Shown here in pieces: positions 19,082-28,818 of a stretch of DNA of 64,000 nt. Made by a program: the position numbers and the translations under genes. Origin of the DNA: Cyanophora paradoxa (Eukaryota; Glaucocystophyceae; Cyanophorales; Cyanophoraceae); NCBI GenBank assembly GCA_004431415.1, contig QPMI01000176.1, positions 62,001 to 126,000 on the forward strand, written 5' to 3'. Below the pieces are notes generated by a model that saw only the letters and a list, made by a program, of their open reading frames with translations, had not been told where the DNA came from and made no database searches. Every line of letters begins with the position of its first letter. The first letter of the stretch is position 1.

Positions 19082-20468
19082 ATGGATGTTACTCAAAATT
19101 TGCAGCGGCTCGGCCTCAAGGAGCTCCTGACAACTCCGCAGGAAGCTAAGGACTTTTTCATGAACAATGAGCTTATGTTAGGTCTAACCAGCCAAACAAA
19201 GCCTGTGCGTGTTGTTGTCAACCCAAGCAATGACTATGGAGACTGCTTCGGAAAGAGGGTTACTTATTTCCTGCCCCGGTACAATTTCCTTCAGGGCTCG
19301 AACTGCAGTTCACCCTTCCAGAGTTGACTGCATTTACTGGTGACACTGACCTGGTTCGCACTGGTTATTTGCGATCGGTTGGTGCTCTTGTAAAGCGAAT
19401 CGAAATCAAATATGCTTCCTACAGCTACATTGTCCCCGAGGACTGGCTTGTTCACAGCGCTCTGATTTTCAATGATGATGCTCAGCTCAAAAAGAAGTAC
19501 CGATCCGGTGGCTGGCTCCATGGAACACCACCTCAGGGGAGCAATCGCGCTGGAGGTATTTTCAGTGTAAAGATCCCCTGCCCCTGGGAGGGCTCAGTGC
19601 TTCCAATTGGTGCGCTATCGGGCGAGGTGTCTGTGGAGGTTTGGTTCCGTGACCGTGCCAGGGCTTCGTTGAGACCAGCTATGGTGGTAGGTTTGTAGCA
19701 GAATATGCCGCAAACGGTGATGCCTCTAAAGATGATGGACTCGGGAGCGTTGGAGCTGCCGCTGCATCCCCTGCAAACATTGGCCAGAATATAACCCCCA
19801 ATGTCCTCACTGTCACTCCTGCCAATCCCGAGCTATCGAATCCAAAGATTATAGCTCACTGCATCAACGTTGATGAGGCTACTTTTGCACAGGTTATTGA
19901 AAAAGTCAAATCGTCTGGAATCGCCATTCCTGCCACTGAGGTTGGCTGGGTTGATGCTGACTCGATCACCTATGCAGGGGCTGGTGCACCTACCCGGATT
20001 AATCTGTCGCAGATCAGTGGGCTCTGCTATGGCCTTTTTGTTAGCATTCGCAAGCAGACAAATATGAACCAAACTGATGGAAAACACAGTGTCCTTAAAA
20101 CTGAGGCCAATGCTCGTGATATAACTATTTCCTGCGAATTGAATGGCCAGCGACTTTATTCTAACGAGCCTGTGCCACTCTTGCAAGGTGCTGAGCTCAT
20201 TGCTGATGTGTTCAAGTGCTCGAATCTCGACGCGCCTCTTAACAGATATGTTCTGAGTGGATTGCCATTTTGCATTAGTGGGGATAAATCGATCCGAAAT
20301 GCAGCTCAAACTGGTTTCGTGGATCTCACCAACAGCAGCAGCTGCTTCCTGAATATCATGAATCCTGCCGCTTACGATGCAAACAACAAGATTTACGTCC
20401 AGGTTCGCGCTCTCCTGCACACTGTCCTAATTGTTGATGCTGCGGGCCTTCGCAAGGTGAACCTCTAG
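19082..20468 (+). CDS. Major capsid protein (double jelly roll), interrupted by two frameshifts
   Basis: Three consecutive frames together span about 460 codons, the size of Polinton-like double jelly-roll capsids. Frame one starts with ATG at 19082 (MDVTQNLQRLGLKELL), preceded by TTATATAAATCG. The reading moves back one base near 19292-19297 (at CAGGG) and again near 19690-19694 (at GGTTTG); each break would be explained by one missing base in a homopolymer. The first part has the FGKRVTYFLPRY.F strands, the second a jelly-roll with VRTGYLRSVGALVKRIEIKY and the RAGGIFSVKIPCPWEGSVLP...SVEVWFRD strands, the third the second jelly-roll ending AAGLRKVNL. Identification rests on size, strand pattern and position between penton-like protein and ATPase. 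As it stands the gene cannot make full-length capsid without frameshifting. Confidence 0.75.
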
Positions 20469-20530
20469 TCGAATTGTCGTCAGACAAGCTGCCTTGGCTG
20501 CGCCTGCGAATCTCGGTAGTTAATTTTTTG

Positions 20531-21271
20531 ATGGATCAGTCTCAAGAGCTCGCACAGTTCCAGCCGGGAGACATGAGGGTCCCTTTCAAAGCCCTATTCA
20601 TTTCAAAGTCTAATAGCGGCAAATCTTTCTACTGCACCAAACATCTGCTTCGACTGCTGTATCCAAAGATCAATCGCGTCGTAGTGTTTACGGCCACCAA
20701 ATTCAATGGTGAATACTCTGCAATAACTAAAGAGCTTTACGACGATTTTCAGCCCGCCATAGTTGCTGAAATCATTGATTCACAGCGAAATTTGATTGAA
20801 AACAAAAAGAAAGCGCCGCAGATATTGCTTGTATTGGATGATCTCGTTGCTGCCTCTGAAACTGTTGATCTGCGAAATAGCAAGACCGTTAATCGACTTT
20901 TTACACAAGGTCGTCATTTTAATATCAGTACGATTCTTATGACCCAAAAGCTTACAGCATTGAGTCAATCTATAAGATCGAACTCCGACTATTGTTTTTT
21001 CTTCAGTTACTCTAATCATACTGAACTCGAGGCAATTTATAGAGAGTTTAGTCATCTCCCGAAAGACGAATTTATTGCTTTGTTCGAAACCTGGGCGCAT
21101 GATTATCAGTGCCTAGTCCTTGATGGGACCAAGTACGATACGGCCTGGTACGTTGATAAAGCTGTTGAAGATAAGAGTTTTCGCTTTACAAAATGGCTTA
21201 AGAATGAAGAAGAGCCTAAGAAAGAATCGCCTGTTATCTATAAAAAGAGGCGTTTTAAAATCTTATCTTAA
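20531..21271 (+). CDS. A32-like DNA packaging ATPase (FtsK/HerA superfamily)
   Basis: From ATG 20531 (in frame with a possible upstream TTG at 20474) this is 246 residues. The Walker A motif is SKSNSGKS, where the canonical first glycine is replaced by serine; Walker B is ILLVLDDL with two acidic residues. The sensor-type segment STILMTQKL follows, with TQGRH upstream. These match the genome-packaging ATPases of Polintons, virophages and nucleocytoviruses, which pump DNA into the preformed capsid. It follows the capsid gene by 62 bp on the same strand, the expected morphogenesis cluster. The C-terminus is lysine-rich. Confidence 0.85.
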   Translation: MDQSQELAQFQPGDMRVPFKALFISKSNSGKSFYCTKHLLRLLYPKINRVVVFTATKFNGEYSAITKELYDDFQPAIVAEIIDSQRNLIENKKKAPQILLVLDDLVAASETVDLRNSKTVNRLFTQGRHFNISTILMTQKLTALSQSIRSNSDYCFFFSYSNHTELEAIYREFSHLPKDEFIALFETWAHDYQCLVLDGTKYDTAWYVDKAVEDKSFRFTKWLKNEEEPKKESPVIYKKRRFKILS

Positions 21272-21280
21272 GAACAGAAG

Positions 21281-21910
21281 ATGGCAAGAGGCATTCCTAA
21301 GAAGGGATATCGTGAAAGACGCAAGGTCAATGTTGTTGAACCACTAGTCGAAAGTGGTGCAACAGAGGGCGCAGCTGTAGCTAATCCTAGCGGGGAGCTC
21401 GCAAGTGACCCCAAACTAAACGCACCCGTTGCTAAAACAATTGCCTCCGCAGCAGCTAACGCCAGTGCAATTGACGACCGACAAAGCCAGGTCAAAATTG
21501 TAAACGAAATGCAGTCTGATATTGATGATGATGCTGCTAGAATTTTACAAGCGATGGCGTCTGAAGCGCGGTATTCAGGGCCTAAAATCAAGACAGCAAC
21601 GGTGTCAAAAAGTCAGATTGACGAGTTGGCTGCCAAATTGCGTGATCTAGAAGCGAGGTCGGCTAATATCGAATCATATGTAAAAGATAAGCAAGAAAGA
21701 GCTAAGATCCGCGAGATGTTGCGAAGCGAAATGTTTAAGCACAGATCTATGGATGTACCAGATTTGCGCTATTTGAAAAATGAAAAAGCTAAAGCCGAGC
21801 AATCGCTTGACTCTGCCGAAGTAAAACCAGCAACTCCAAATGTTTTTGAACCCAATTCTACGAGCTCGCAGATGAAGAATGCAATGGGTGGGAGAAGGAT
21901 TCGGTTGTAA
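21281..21910 (+). CDS. Hypothetical coiled-coil viral protein
   Basis: 209 residues starting 9 bp after the ATPase stop, so probably co-expressed. The N-terminus is basic (MARGIPKKGYRERRKVNV), followed by an Ala-rich segment and a strongly predicted coiled coil (KSQIDELAAKLRDLEARSANIESYVKDKQERAKIREML). The end is GGRRIRL, basic. I recognise no family. A core- or scaffold-type protein that contacts DNA and oligomerises would fit, as inference. Its last 53 bp overlap the 3' end of the convergent HNH-AP2 gene. A TATAAAAAG lies about 40 bp upstream of the start, inside the ATPase gene. Confidence 0.6.
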   Translation: MARGIPKKGYRERRKVNVVEPLVESGATEGAAVANPSGELASDPKLNAPVAKTIASAAANASAIDDRQSQVKIVNEMQSDIDDDAARILQAMASEARYSGPKIKTATVSKSQIDELAAKLRDLEARSANIESYVKDKQERAKIREMLRSEMFKHRSMDVPDLRYLKNEKAKAEQSLDSAEVKPATPNVFEPNSTSSQMKNAMGGRRIRL

Positions 21911-22433
21911 AATTCAGACGCAGAAATGGACGGTCCTCAGCTGAAGTATGCTGAAGGGCATAGGTGTCTCTGGCTTTAGCAGCAGCTTCAGCAGTAGTAA
22001 AGTATCCGATGTGTTTCAGACGACCATTTATCCCATAATGCGCCTGCCATTTTTCACGCTGCTGATGGAACGATACACCAATGAAACCGCTGGTGTTTGT
22101 GACCCGCCGATTCTGGTTTAAACTCTGCTGGCGCTTTGTCGCAAGTCGCAGGTTCTCGCGACGATCATCGAGTTTGTTTAGATTTATGTGATCGACAGTT
22201 AAACCGTTCTCCAACTCGCCGCTGATAAAATTATGCAACAACACGGTCTTCCCATTTATTTTGGTGGCAGCATATCCATTGGTATTTAACCACCAGCGAA
22301 ATCCAAGCACGCGCTGAGAATCATCCTGTGAAACAAGCGCATAAGCGACAACAATTCCGTTTCTGCCATTCCTACGACCAGTAATTGGAATCAACGCAAC
22401 ACCTTCAGGGACATCTGGAATTGTGACCTCCAT
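21858..22433 (-). CDS. HNH endonuclease with C-terminal AP2 DNA-binding domain
   Basis: 191 residues. The HNH_3-type core spans about residues 65-115 (LLHNFISGELENGLTVDHINLNKLDDRRENLRLATKRQQSLNQ), with the DH of the metal site and the second N in ENLR. The AP2 domain follows at about 118-160 (SGFIGVSFHQQREKWQAHYGINGRLKHIGYFTTAEAAAKARDTY), the usual specificity module of free-standing homing-type nucleases in phages and algal viruses. Read opposite to its neighbours and overlapping the end of the upstream gene, it looks like a selfish passenger, though a role in recombination or resolution is possible. Directly upstream of its ATG is a copy of the terminal-repeat motif (22436-22462). Confidence 0.85.
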   Translation of the reverse strand: MEVTIPDVPEGVALIPITGRRNGRNGIVVAYALVSQDDSQRVLGFRWWLNTNGYAATKINGKTVLLHNFISGELENGLTVDHINLNKLDDRRENLRLATKRQQSLNQNRRVTNTSGFIGVSFHQQREKWQAHYGINGRLKHIGYFTTAEAAAKARDTYALQHTSAEDRPFLRLNFTTESFSHPLHSSSASS

Positions 22434-22435
22434 TT

Positions 22436-22462
22436 GGCGCAGCCGAGCTGCTTGTCTGCGAC
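22436..22462. repeat. Internal copy of terminal-repeat motif, copy 1
   Basis: GGCGCAGCCGAGCTGCTTGT followed by CTGCGAC matches the motif at 6536-6563 in the left inverted repeat (and its complement in the right one) with about four differences over 28 bases. It sits immediately upstream of the HNH-AP2 start codon. Confidence 0.5.
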
Positions 22463-22487
22463 TTTACAATCTGAGATTGAGATATCT

Positions 22488-22724
22488 TTAAGGTAAATCA
22501 AAATCGGGCAGATCCTCTCCTTCTACAGTTGCTCGATCATTCGATTGACAAATTTCAAAGGCCCGCTGCAATTCCCTTTTATCGTATTCACGGAGATGTT
22601 CCCAAGACATTAACCATTCGGCGTATTTCGGATCGGTTAAAACAACTTTCAGATGAGTTTCGCCACGGTATTTTCCAAATCGAATTGTTCCTGAGGCGCA
22701 GCGTCGCTGCTCGTCTGCGACCAT
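22488..22724 (-). CDS. Small exonuclease-X-C-terminal-like (DUF3820-like) protein
   Basis: 78 residues. Residues 14-50 (IRFGKYRGETHLKVVLTDPKYAEWLMSWEHL) match the short 'FGKY.G....V...DP.Y..WL' domain found at the C-terminus of some DEDD exonucleases and as stand-alone proteins in phages and viruses; it is thought to help bind nucleic acid. The rest is an acidic tail. The first codons (MVADEQRRCAS) coincide with another copy of the terminal-repeat motif, and TTTATATAAAG lies just before the ATG. It follows no obvious operon partner besides the HNH-AP2 gene on the same strand. Confidence 0.6.
   Translation of the reverse strand: MVADEQRRCASGTIRFGKYRGETHLKVVLTDPKYAEWLMSWEHLREYDKRELQRAFEICQSNDRATVEGEDLPDFDLP
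22695..22722. repeat. Internal copy of terminal-repeat motif, copy 2
   Basis: The sequence containing CGCAGCGTCGCTGC then TCGTCTGCGACC differs from the left terminal copy at one position over 28 bases. It overlaps the first codons of the small exonuclease-X-like gene. Confidence 0.55.
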
Positions 22725-22825
22725 TTTGCTTTATATAAACCGCTGCGATTTAATTTTTCGATTTGAACGCGCCATAAACGTTTCTCGAATTTCTTTCCTA
22801 TATATCAATCACAGACCCACTCATA

Positions 22826-23143
22826 ATGGACAGTGCTGAATTCACGACTGCTTCCCGTCCACGAGGCAGGCCTCGCAAGAATTTTGAGAAGCCTGCGCAC
22901 ATACGTACTGAGGTTACGCCAGAGATACTTGCAGAGAGACGCAAAAGACGTGCAGAGCTGCAGCGAAAGCGATACCATGAAAATCAAGATTACCGGCAGC
23001 GACAGATTGCTGTCTCCCGTCAATATAACCTTGCACACCCTGAACGAAAACTGGACAACGACCGAAAATACCGAGAGCGAAGGCGCACTGAAATTAGGTC
23101 GCTAATTGCGGCGGGCATAGTTTCCAGCGACCTTACTGCCTAA
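22826..23143 (+). CDS. Small basic AT-hook DNA-binding protein
   Basis: 105 residues. An AT-hook core is visible at about residues 11-18 (RPRGRPRKN); the GRP tripeptide flanked by basic residues binds the minor groove of AT-rich DNA. The middle is a strongly basic helix with repeated R.R...Y patterns (RKRRAELQRKRYHENQDYRQRQ, KYRERRR), similar in style to the two terminal proteins of this element. It could be a chromatin-like packaging protein or transcription regulator. The last 42 bases overlap the 3' end of the convergent integrase gene. Confidence 0.6.
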   Translation: MDSAEFTTASRPRGRPRKNFEKPAHIRTEVTPEILAERRKRRAELQRKRYHENQDYRQRQIAVSRQYNLAHPERKLDNDRKYRERRRTEIRSLIAAGIVSSDLTA

Positions 23144-24031
23144 CCGCAGCGAAGGCTCCCCTGCAACCTCTAGTTTCTTGAGCTCACGAGCTTGTCGACT
23201 TTGTCCGCTATACTTTTTCGTTTCAATGAGACCCTCGCGCCGTAACTGTTGCTCTTGCTTTGCTTTGGCCGCAGCTCGTTCTATTTTTGACTGATTCGGA
23301 AGCTGTCTCGGGGCTCGAATTTCTGAAGGCTTGATTCTACGGCTTAATATCTGTCCCTCTTTGGTTGCGACCCTTATTCGGTTCCTGTCCTGCCCCACGA
23401 CTGTGTACGTCTCCTTGCTCCGTTTCGTAGTTCCCTTTGCAAAGATGCTGCTCTTAGGCTCCAGTATCTGCACCTCAGTCCCTGGCTTTGGTAGATTCAA
23501 CGCGTCTCTCTCAATGTCGTTCTGTCGTTGACGCACCTGGTGCAGCTGGGCAGCGACCTGCGGGTGATCTCGCATCCAGGCTGGTGAATACTCTCTGCCA
23601 AAAGAGCTGTGTTTTGTTTGGTTGTATGCCTTGATCAAAGCAGGCAGCCGGGAGAGAAAATTCGGCGACCCTCGTTCCTCTGTGTCTGCCTGAATCAGGG
23701 CTCGCAACGTCCGTGCGAATCGATCGATGATTGCTAGCTTGTCGCCTTTCGATATGTGATCATCCTTAGCGACGTCAGTGTGCATCGAAAATGAATTCTC
23801 TTCGGCCATTGCCCGCACAGCAGCCGTATTAAAGCCATTGTCGCCCGAAAAACCCCAGATCCCCGGCAGCTGAGCGATGAATTTCGGAATCTGTTTAGCA
23901 TCTTCAAGCTTTCTGACAACGGCGAATCGAGTTGCAATCTCAATCGCTGCAAATAGTCGAAAACGTCCTATGAAAAGTATGTCGACTTGATATGCCCCTG
24001 GTGGAGCAGTAATTTTAAATGAGGGCGCCAT
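23102..24031 (-). CDS. Retroviral-type (rve) integrase with atypical third acidic residue
   Basis: 309 residues. The RNase-H-like core lies at about residues 12-150: first Asp17 in YQVDI, second Asp64 in FSGDNGFN, and KGDKLAIIDRFARTLR, where the family normally has Glu before the RF/RTL motif; here it is Asp103, giving D-D(38)D. The C-terminal third is basic, with a predicted SH3-like segment (YTVVGQDRNRIRVATKEGQILSRRIKPSEI). No N-terminal zinc-binding HHCC region precedes the core, so the protein is short at that end. The function is insertion of the linear genome into host DNA, consistent with the 6-bp target duplication. It abuts the polymerase gene: its start codon and the polymerase stop share base 24031. 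Confidence 0.85.
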   Translation of the reverse strand: MAPSFKITAPPGAYQVDILFIGRFRLFAAIEIATRFAVVRKLEDAKQIPKFIAQLPGIWGFSGDNGFNTAAVRAMAEENSFSMHTDVAKDDHISKGDKLAIIDRFARTLRALIQADTEERGSPNFLSRLPALIKAYNQTKHSSFGREYSPAWMRDHPQVAAQLHQVRQRQNDIERDALNLPKPGTEVQILEPKSSIFAKGTTKRSKETYTVVGQDRNRIRVATKEGQILSRRIKPSEIRAPRQLPNQSKIERAAAKAKQEQQLRREGLIETKKYSGQSRQARELKKLEVAGEPSLRLGSKVAGNYARRN

Positions 24032-27000
24032 TAGTTATTTGAAAGATTTTTAAAGTGACCTATCGCCCTGGTGTTCACACCATCCTCGCACAGGAATCGC
24101 TTGGTATCAAGCGGGTGCAGGGCTTGCTTTGATGTCCGCTGTAGCCAGATCTGGTGCTGCTTCGATCTGAAGCCGAGAATCCCCTCTACGTTGCATGATT
24201 TGCCCCCAAAGATGCAGTCGTAGTATCGCTCTCGTGTCAGCGAGCTGCTGAACGTCTTGTTAACGCCCTTGCACTTGTGCACTTCTGATTCCTCTGTGCT
24301 CATATAGTACGATTTCGGTCGGTTCGCGATCCACTCAAGCATTTGCCTGCCGCCACACTCGTCCTTGAACAGCCCGGGAACCTTGCCCATCGATCGTAGT
24401 CGCTGCACTTCAGCTGCTGGCATCCCCTCGAAGAACGGGTGACTCGTAGGGTATTCACTGACATCTAGCTCGCATTTGATTTTGCGAAGGTCCTCGTATA
24501 AATTTTCGGTCTCAATCTGAATTATGAGACTGTCTGTATCTGTTCCAAGTAGCTTAAGCCGCTGGCCCCAGAGCGGTTTGAGCACCTGGTAGTAAAACCG
24601 ATACATGTGCAGCTTTGACAAATCAAGGATTGCGAATCCACAGTAGATCGGTTTGTTGAGTGTGTATTCGCTCTTTCGCTTATTTACGTACACCAAGTTC
24701 TCGGCATAGACAGCGACCTGTCTCAAGCGATTTGGCTCTGTGTTGATTTTCGCCAGTCGTTCTCCTGATGTCACAAGCTCGGAATTGCAGTGCTTGCGCA
24801 CATTCTCCATCGTTTTCCCAAACACCGCATTATTTAGTAGCTTGTAGAGATCTTTTTCATACGGGAATTCCGCCTGCTTTCGCTTCATAGTATTCAAATC
24901 AATGTAGCTCTCAAGCCATGCACTTTGCTCGTACGAAAGCATTCTGTGTATTTTGGTAACAACCATCCCCATCGACACATAAAACTGCAACACTCGTGCG
25001 TCCACTACGTAATTCTTCTTCGGCAGCAAGTTTGGAACTAGCTTTGGCGTTCTCTCGATTCCACTAAGCTTTTCGTTTTCAATCGATTCTTGTTGTTTTG
25101 CCGACAGGTGCTCTTTTGATACGCACATGCGCTCAGGAGCTAGCGGGTAATCGCTGAAATAATCATGCAGCTCTTCAGGACAATGCATGTCAACCTCCAG
25201 AGAAAAACCCCTTGAACCATGAACATCAAGGTCTGTGATATACAGTTTAGGATCAGTAATACCACTGACGTCCTCCCATTTGAAGTCCCCTGTCGGTAGT
25301 TTTTGTTTCATAGAAAGCCCATAAAGGTTGTTCGCATCGAGGTACAGTAACCAGCCCTGCTTTTTTCTGTGACCCACGATGTACTTATCAATCCAGGCAT
25401 TATTAGCTCGAGCATATCTTTTTGATATCATAGAGATTCCTCCACGGATCCCTTTCTCAATAAAGCGGTGCATATCCTCCTGCCCTCCGTGGAACAGCTC
25501 CAGTTGCTGGCCGGTGTGTTTCAAAGCTGCTTGCCATGAGAACCCAGGAATGCTCATAAAGTAGCTGGGGTCCAGCTTGTACGTCTCCATACACGTGTCC
25601 CGGTAGTTTTCAAAGACGTCTGCTAGTAAAGCTATGTCTGTCTTCATGTACTCCATTGTATAATCAGCCATTGTCCTGCAACCAAGCTCACGCCAGACCG
25701 ACTGAGCGTGGGCATAATCATCCCGAGAGCACTTCGACTGCTTTAGCTCGTTGTAAAATTGGCGGCGCCCTGGTAGTGATGTCTCTGCAAGACGATCCCA
25801 GCCAGTAATGTACTTGTATGGATAGACACCCTTGCGCGTCATTAGTTTGAACCGTGTCTCATCCTCATGCAGTGCACGCGTGATTTTCTTTTTCTCATCA
25901 GGTACTGCAGCCGCAAGGCTATCGAGACTGCCCTGCAGGTGCTGAGCAGAGTCACGGAAAACGTAAATGCCGTATGTGAACTGTGAAATGCGCTCGCTGT
26001 TCTGAAACACCTGGTCAAACTTCGTTGACAGTAACTCACGAGGACGTAGTGTGCGCTCAAGCCGCTTCCTTGCATTTTTCGCATGATCTGCGCTCAGCTC
26101 ACGCCCTGCGTATTTGGCTTGAAACTGGCGCTCAACCTCGGCTCTGAATGCATTTTCTGCGACTTTCCGCCGGTTATAGCCTGCTGCCAGAGCCCTCACT
26201 AATAGATGAAAGTCAAATCCTCGGCCATTGTGAAAGAAGATTGGCACAGCGGCAGCTTTTGCTCGTCGCCTGTTGCAGGCCCTGCATGCCGCTCCAAGGT
26301 ACTGCCCAGAATCATGGCAATGATCACGATGTTTATCTTTGCCTCCTTTGAACTCGCTTCCACACATATAGCACGTTTCTGCTGCCTGAAAGGAGCGCTC
26401 TTGCGCCTGCGTAATCTGCATCGGCGCTTCCTCCTCCAAAATTCCCTTAAACTGCGGCTCCTTTTCATCGAGCCAAGCAATAAATGCCTCTGCAGACTCC
26501 TCAGTTGGGCTGCCCATATGCGAGAACCAAAAATGCTCCTGTCGCCTCGGCTCTGAATTTTCAACGCTGTCTGCAGTTGCATTCGTCCCTTGATTTTGTC
26601 CCTTGTTTACTACGACTAAGCAGCCGATCGAAGCTATCGCGTGGACTCCTAGCTGCTTCGTCTTTGCTGGACTCTCGGTCTGCAAAACAGGTAGAGTCAT
26701 TGTTTCCGAGTCAGCATATCCAACAAGCCTTTGCCGAATCGTCTTCTCGAAGCTGTTGAATTTTATAAAGTGCTCGCCCTTTTCGGAAGCACGTCCCTGG
26801 CGTGCTCATCTCGATCAAGGCACCGGTCGTATTTAAGATGATTCTGAAAGGCCTCGTCTGAGCCAAAGCCGCACTGGCAGGCCAAGCAATAGTGCTTCGC
26901 ATTCGACCCATGCTTTCCAAACAGTCGCGATATGTTCTTTATCCACAAATAATGTCCCACATCATTCCCGTCGCCTGCTGGCACGTACAGTATCGGTATA

Positions 27001-28073
27001 GCATCCGTTGCTGCGCTAATGTGGATCGGAACGATGTCTTGCTTGTCTAGCGCAGTCGTGTAGACGCAGAGCTTAACATTATTCGCACACTCAAATTTGC
27101 TGAACATTTTCGAATCGAGTGGCGTCGGATACGTGAGCATTGTACAATCTAGCGATGCCTCATGCTGCCGATAGCTTCCTGCATGCCTCGAATCCACCCC
27201 TGGGGCCAGCGGATTGCGCGCTGCGAGGACAGCATATTTAAAGCACTCGTTGTTTGGTGCATTGATATTGATCAAGGCCTGCTTGAGTGCAAGCCAGCTC
27301 GGAAGTACAAACCCGCGTCCGCGGCCGCCCATACGTCTGAAGTATCTAATCACGGTAAAGCGTAGCTTAATCCACGTCTCGAAGGCGGAAGAATCACGGC
27401 TCTTTTCCTGCGCAATAGTATCTAGCTCTTCCAGCTGTGAGCGGATCGTCTCAACAACGTCTGAGCCTGGGAGTATGCGGTAAAATTTCCTGTGCTCAAT
27501 CACTACTGCAAGCGCTGAGTCTTCGTTAGGCTTGCGATAGAGTCCGACTCCTGAGACCTGCAAAGCTATGCCCATTCGATCCTGACTTGCTAATTCTTGC
27601 TGCACGCTCGCAAACGCCACTGCGCCTGCTCTGAACCTCGCATTATTTTCGAGCTGCGCCTGCATCGACGTGACTCGGCCTGTTCCACGTGAGGGCCGGT
27701 ACTCCCAGTCAGCGTATGTCCCGTTCAGCGCTGTTCGTGTCGTCACTGTGCCGTCCTCCTCTGCAATTTCAGTTTCGCTGAACTCGCTCACGCTCGGATC
27801 GGGCAGCTCTGAAAATCCTGCTACAATCCCCTCAGCAATAGCAAGCTCTAGCCGTGCAGCTGCAACTGGTCTCGGCGGCCTCGGTACTGTTGACAGCTCG
27901 TTCAAAAGTGATGCGTATTTTTGTAGTGTCGGCAGTCGCGTGCGTGAGCCACTCGCACTGATGCGCTGCAGTTTGTTTCTGAATTGCCCATGAATAAACC
28001 TGCGATTGTACAAAACCTCGGCCTGGCCTGCTATCTGCTCTTTGAGCCGCGCGATCTCAAACCGTCGCTCCAT
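24031..28073 (-). CDS. Protein-primed family B DNA polymerase, one frameshift
   Basis: Two adjacent frames form one polymerase of about 1345 residues. The N-terminal frame (28073-26763; 436 residues) ends with GRGFVLPSWLALKQALININ, then HYLWIKNISRLFGKHG and a zinc-type CLACQCGF...FQNHLKYDRC, as in Polinton polymerases. The second frame continues in register from about 26790; one missing A in the AAAA run there accounts for the break. Exonuclease motif I (D-S-E, 26712-26704) lies in the junction before the next ATG (26700). Then come an HNH-like zinc insertion (CYMCGSEF...DHCHDSG..GAACRACN), Exo II FFHNGRGFDFHL, Exo III TDIALLADVFENYRD, motif A YLDANNLYGLSM (about residue 450 from 26700), motif B KLLNNAVFGKTMEN and motif C GTDTDSL (about 718). 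It replicates the linear viral genome from a protein primer. Confidence 0.9.
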
Positions 28074-28818
28074 TTAACAATAGCACTCCAAAAGATTTTC
28101 AGAGAAAGCGCGCAACCAACCGCTCGTTCCTATAGGGCGGTGCGATTCCTTTATAACATGTCACTGAGGCACATTGTGTGGTAGATCGCAGCTGGTGCTG
28201 CTTGGAAAACTGATAGCTGAGTTGGCGCTCTTGCGGCGGCGATGTAAAAGGATACGCAAATGCATTTAAATTCGAATTCTAGTAGCGCTTATAACACTAC
28301 AGTAAGCAGTCTTAGAAGGCATGACGTTTTGACCCCGTAAACCGCGGTTCCTCGCGACTGAGATCGAATTGGACCAAACCGCTAAGTATGCTACAGTTTT
28401 ATGATCTATATGTACGAAATCCGCTGCGATCGTGTTCAGGCGCAGCAGCGTTGCTGAGATTCTTAATCGTCGGGTTTGACGACTAAAATGTATGGCGGCT
28501 TGACCTCAGCACAGAAGCGCACAGGGCGCCGGCCAAAGCGTACGCATGCTTAGTATGATGCGAAAGAACGATAAAACAAGCCTCCAGCGCTGGGCGTCGC
28601 AGCAGTTCCGAGCTTTTGAACGTTTTGCCCCGAGACGTTCACCCTAGCCGGCGTGAGCTTGACGGCTTGGTCTCCGGCTCGGTCTCCGGGATCCGGCTTG
28701 GATCCGGCTTGGATCCGGCTTGAGCTTGGCGGACGTGACGCGCGCCGAAAGGACGAGTCTGGAAGCTTCCCGGACGTGACGGCCTGGAAGTTTAGGAAGC
28801 TTCTCCGTTCTATAAAGT
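28074..28818. other. Polymerase upstream region and right inner inverted repeat start
   Basis: A TTATAAAGG box on the minus strand at about 28150-28157 lies about 80 bp before the polymerase start. From 28221 the sequence is inner inverted repeat. I see no gene in this stretch. Confidence 0.5.
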
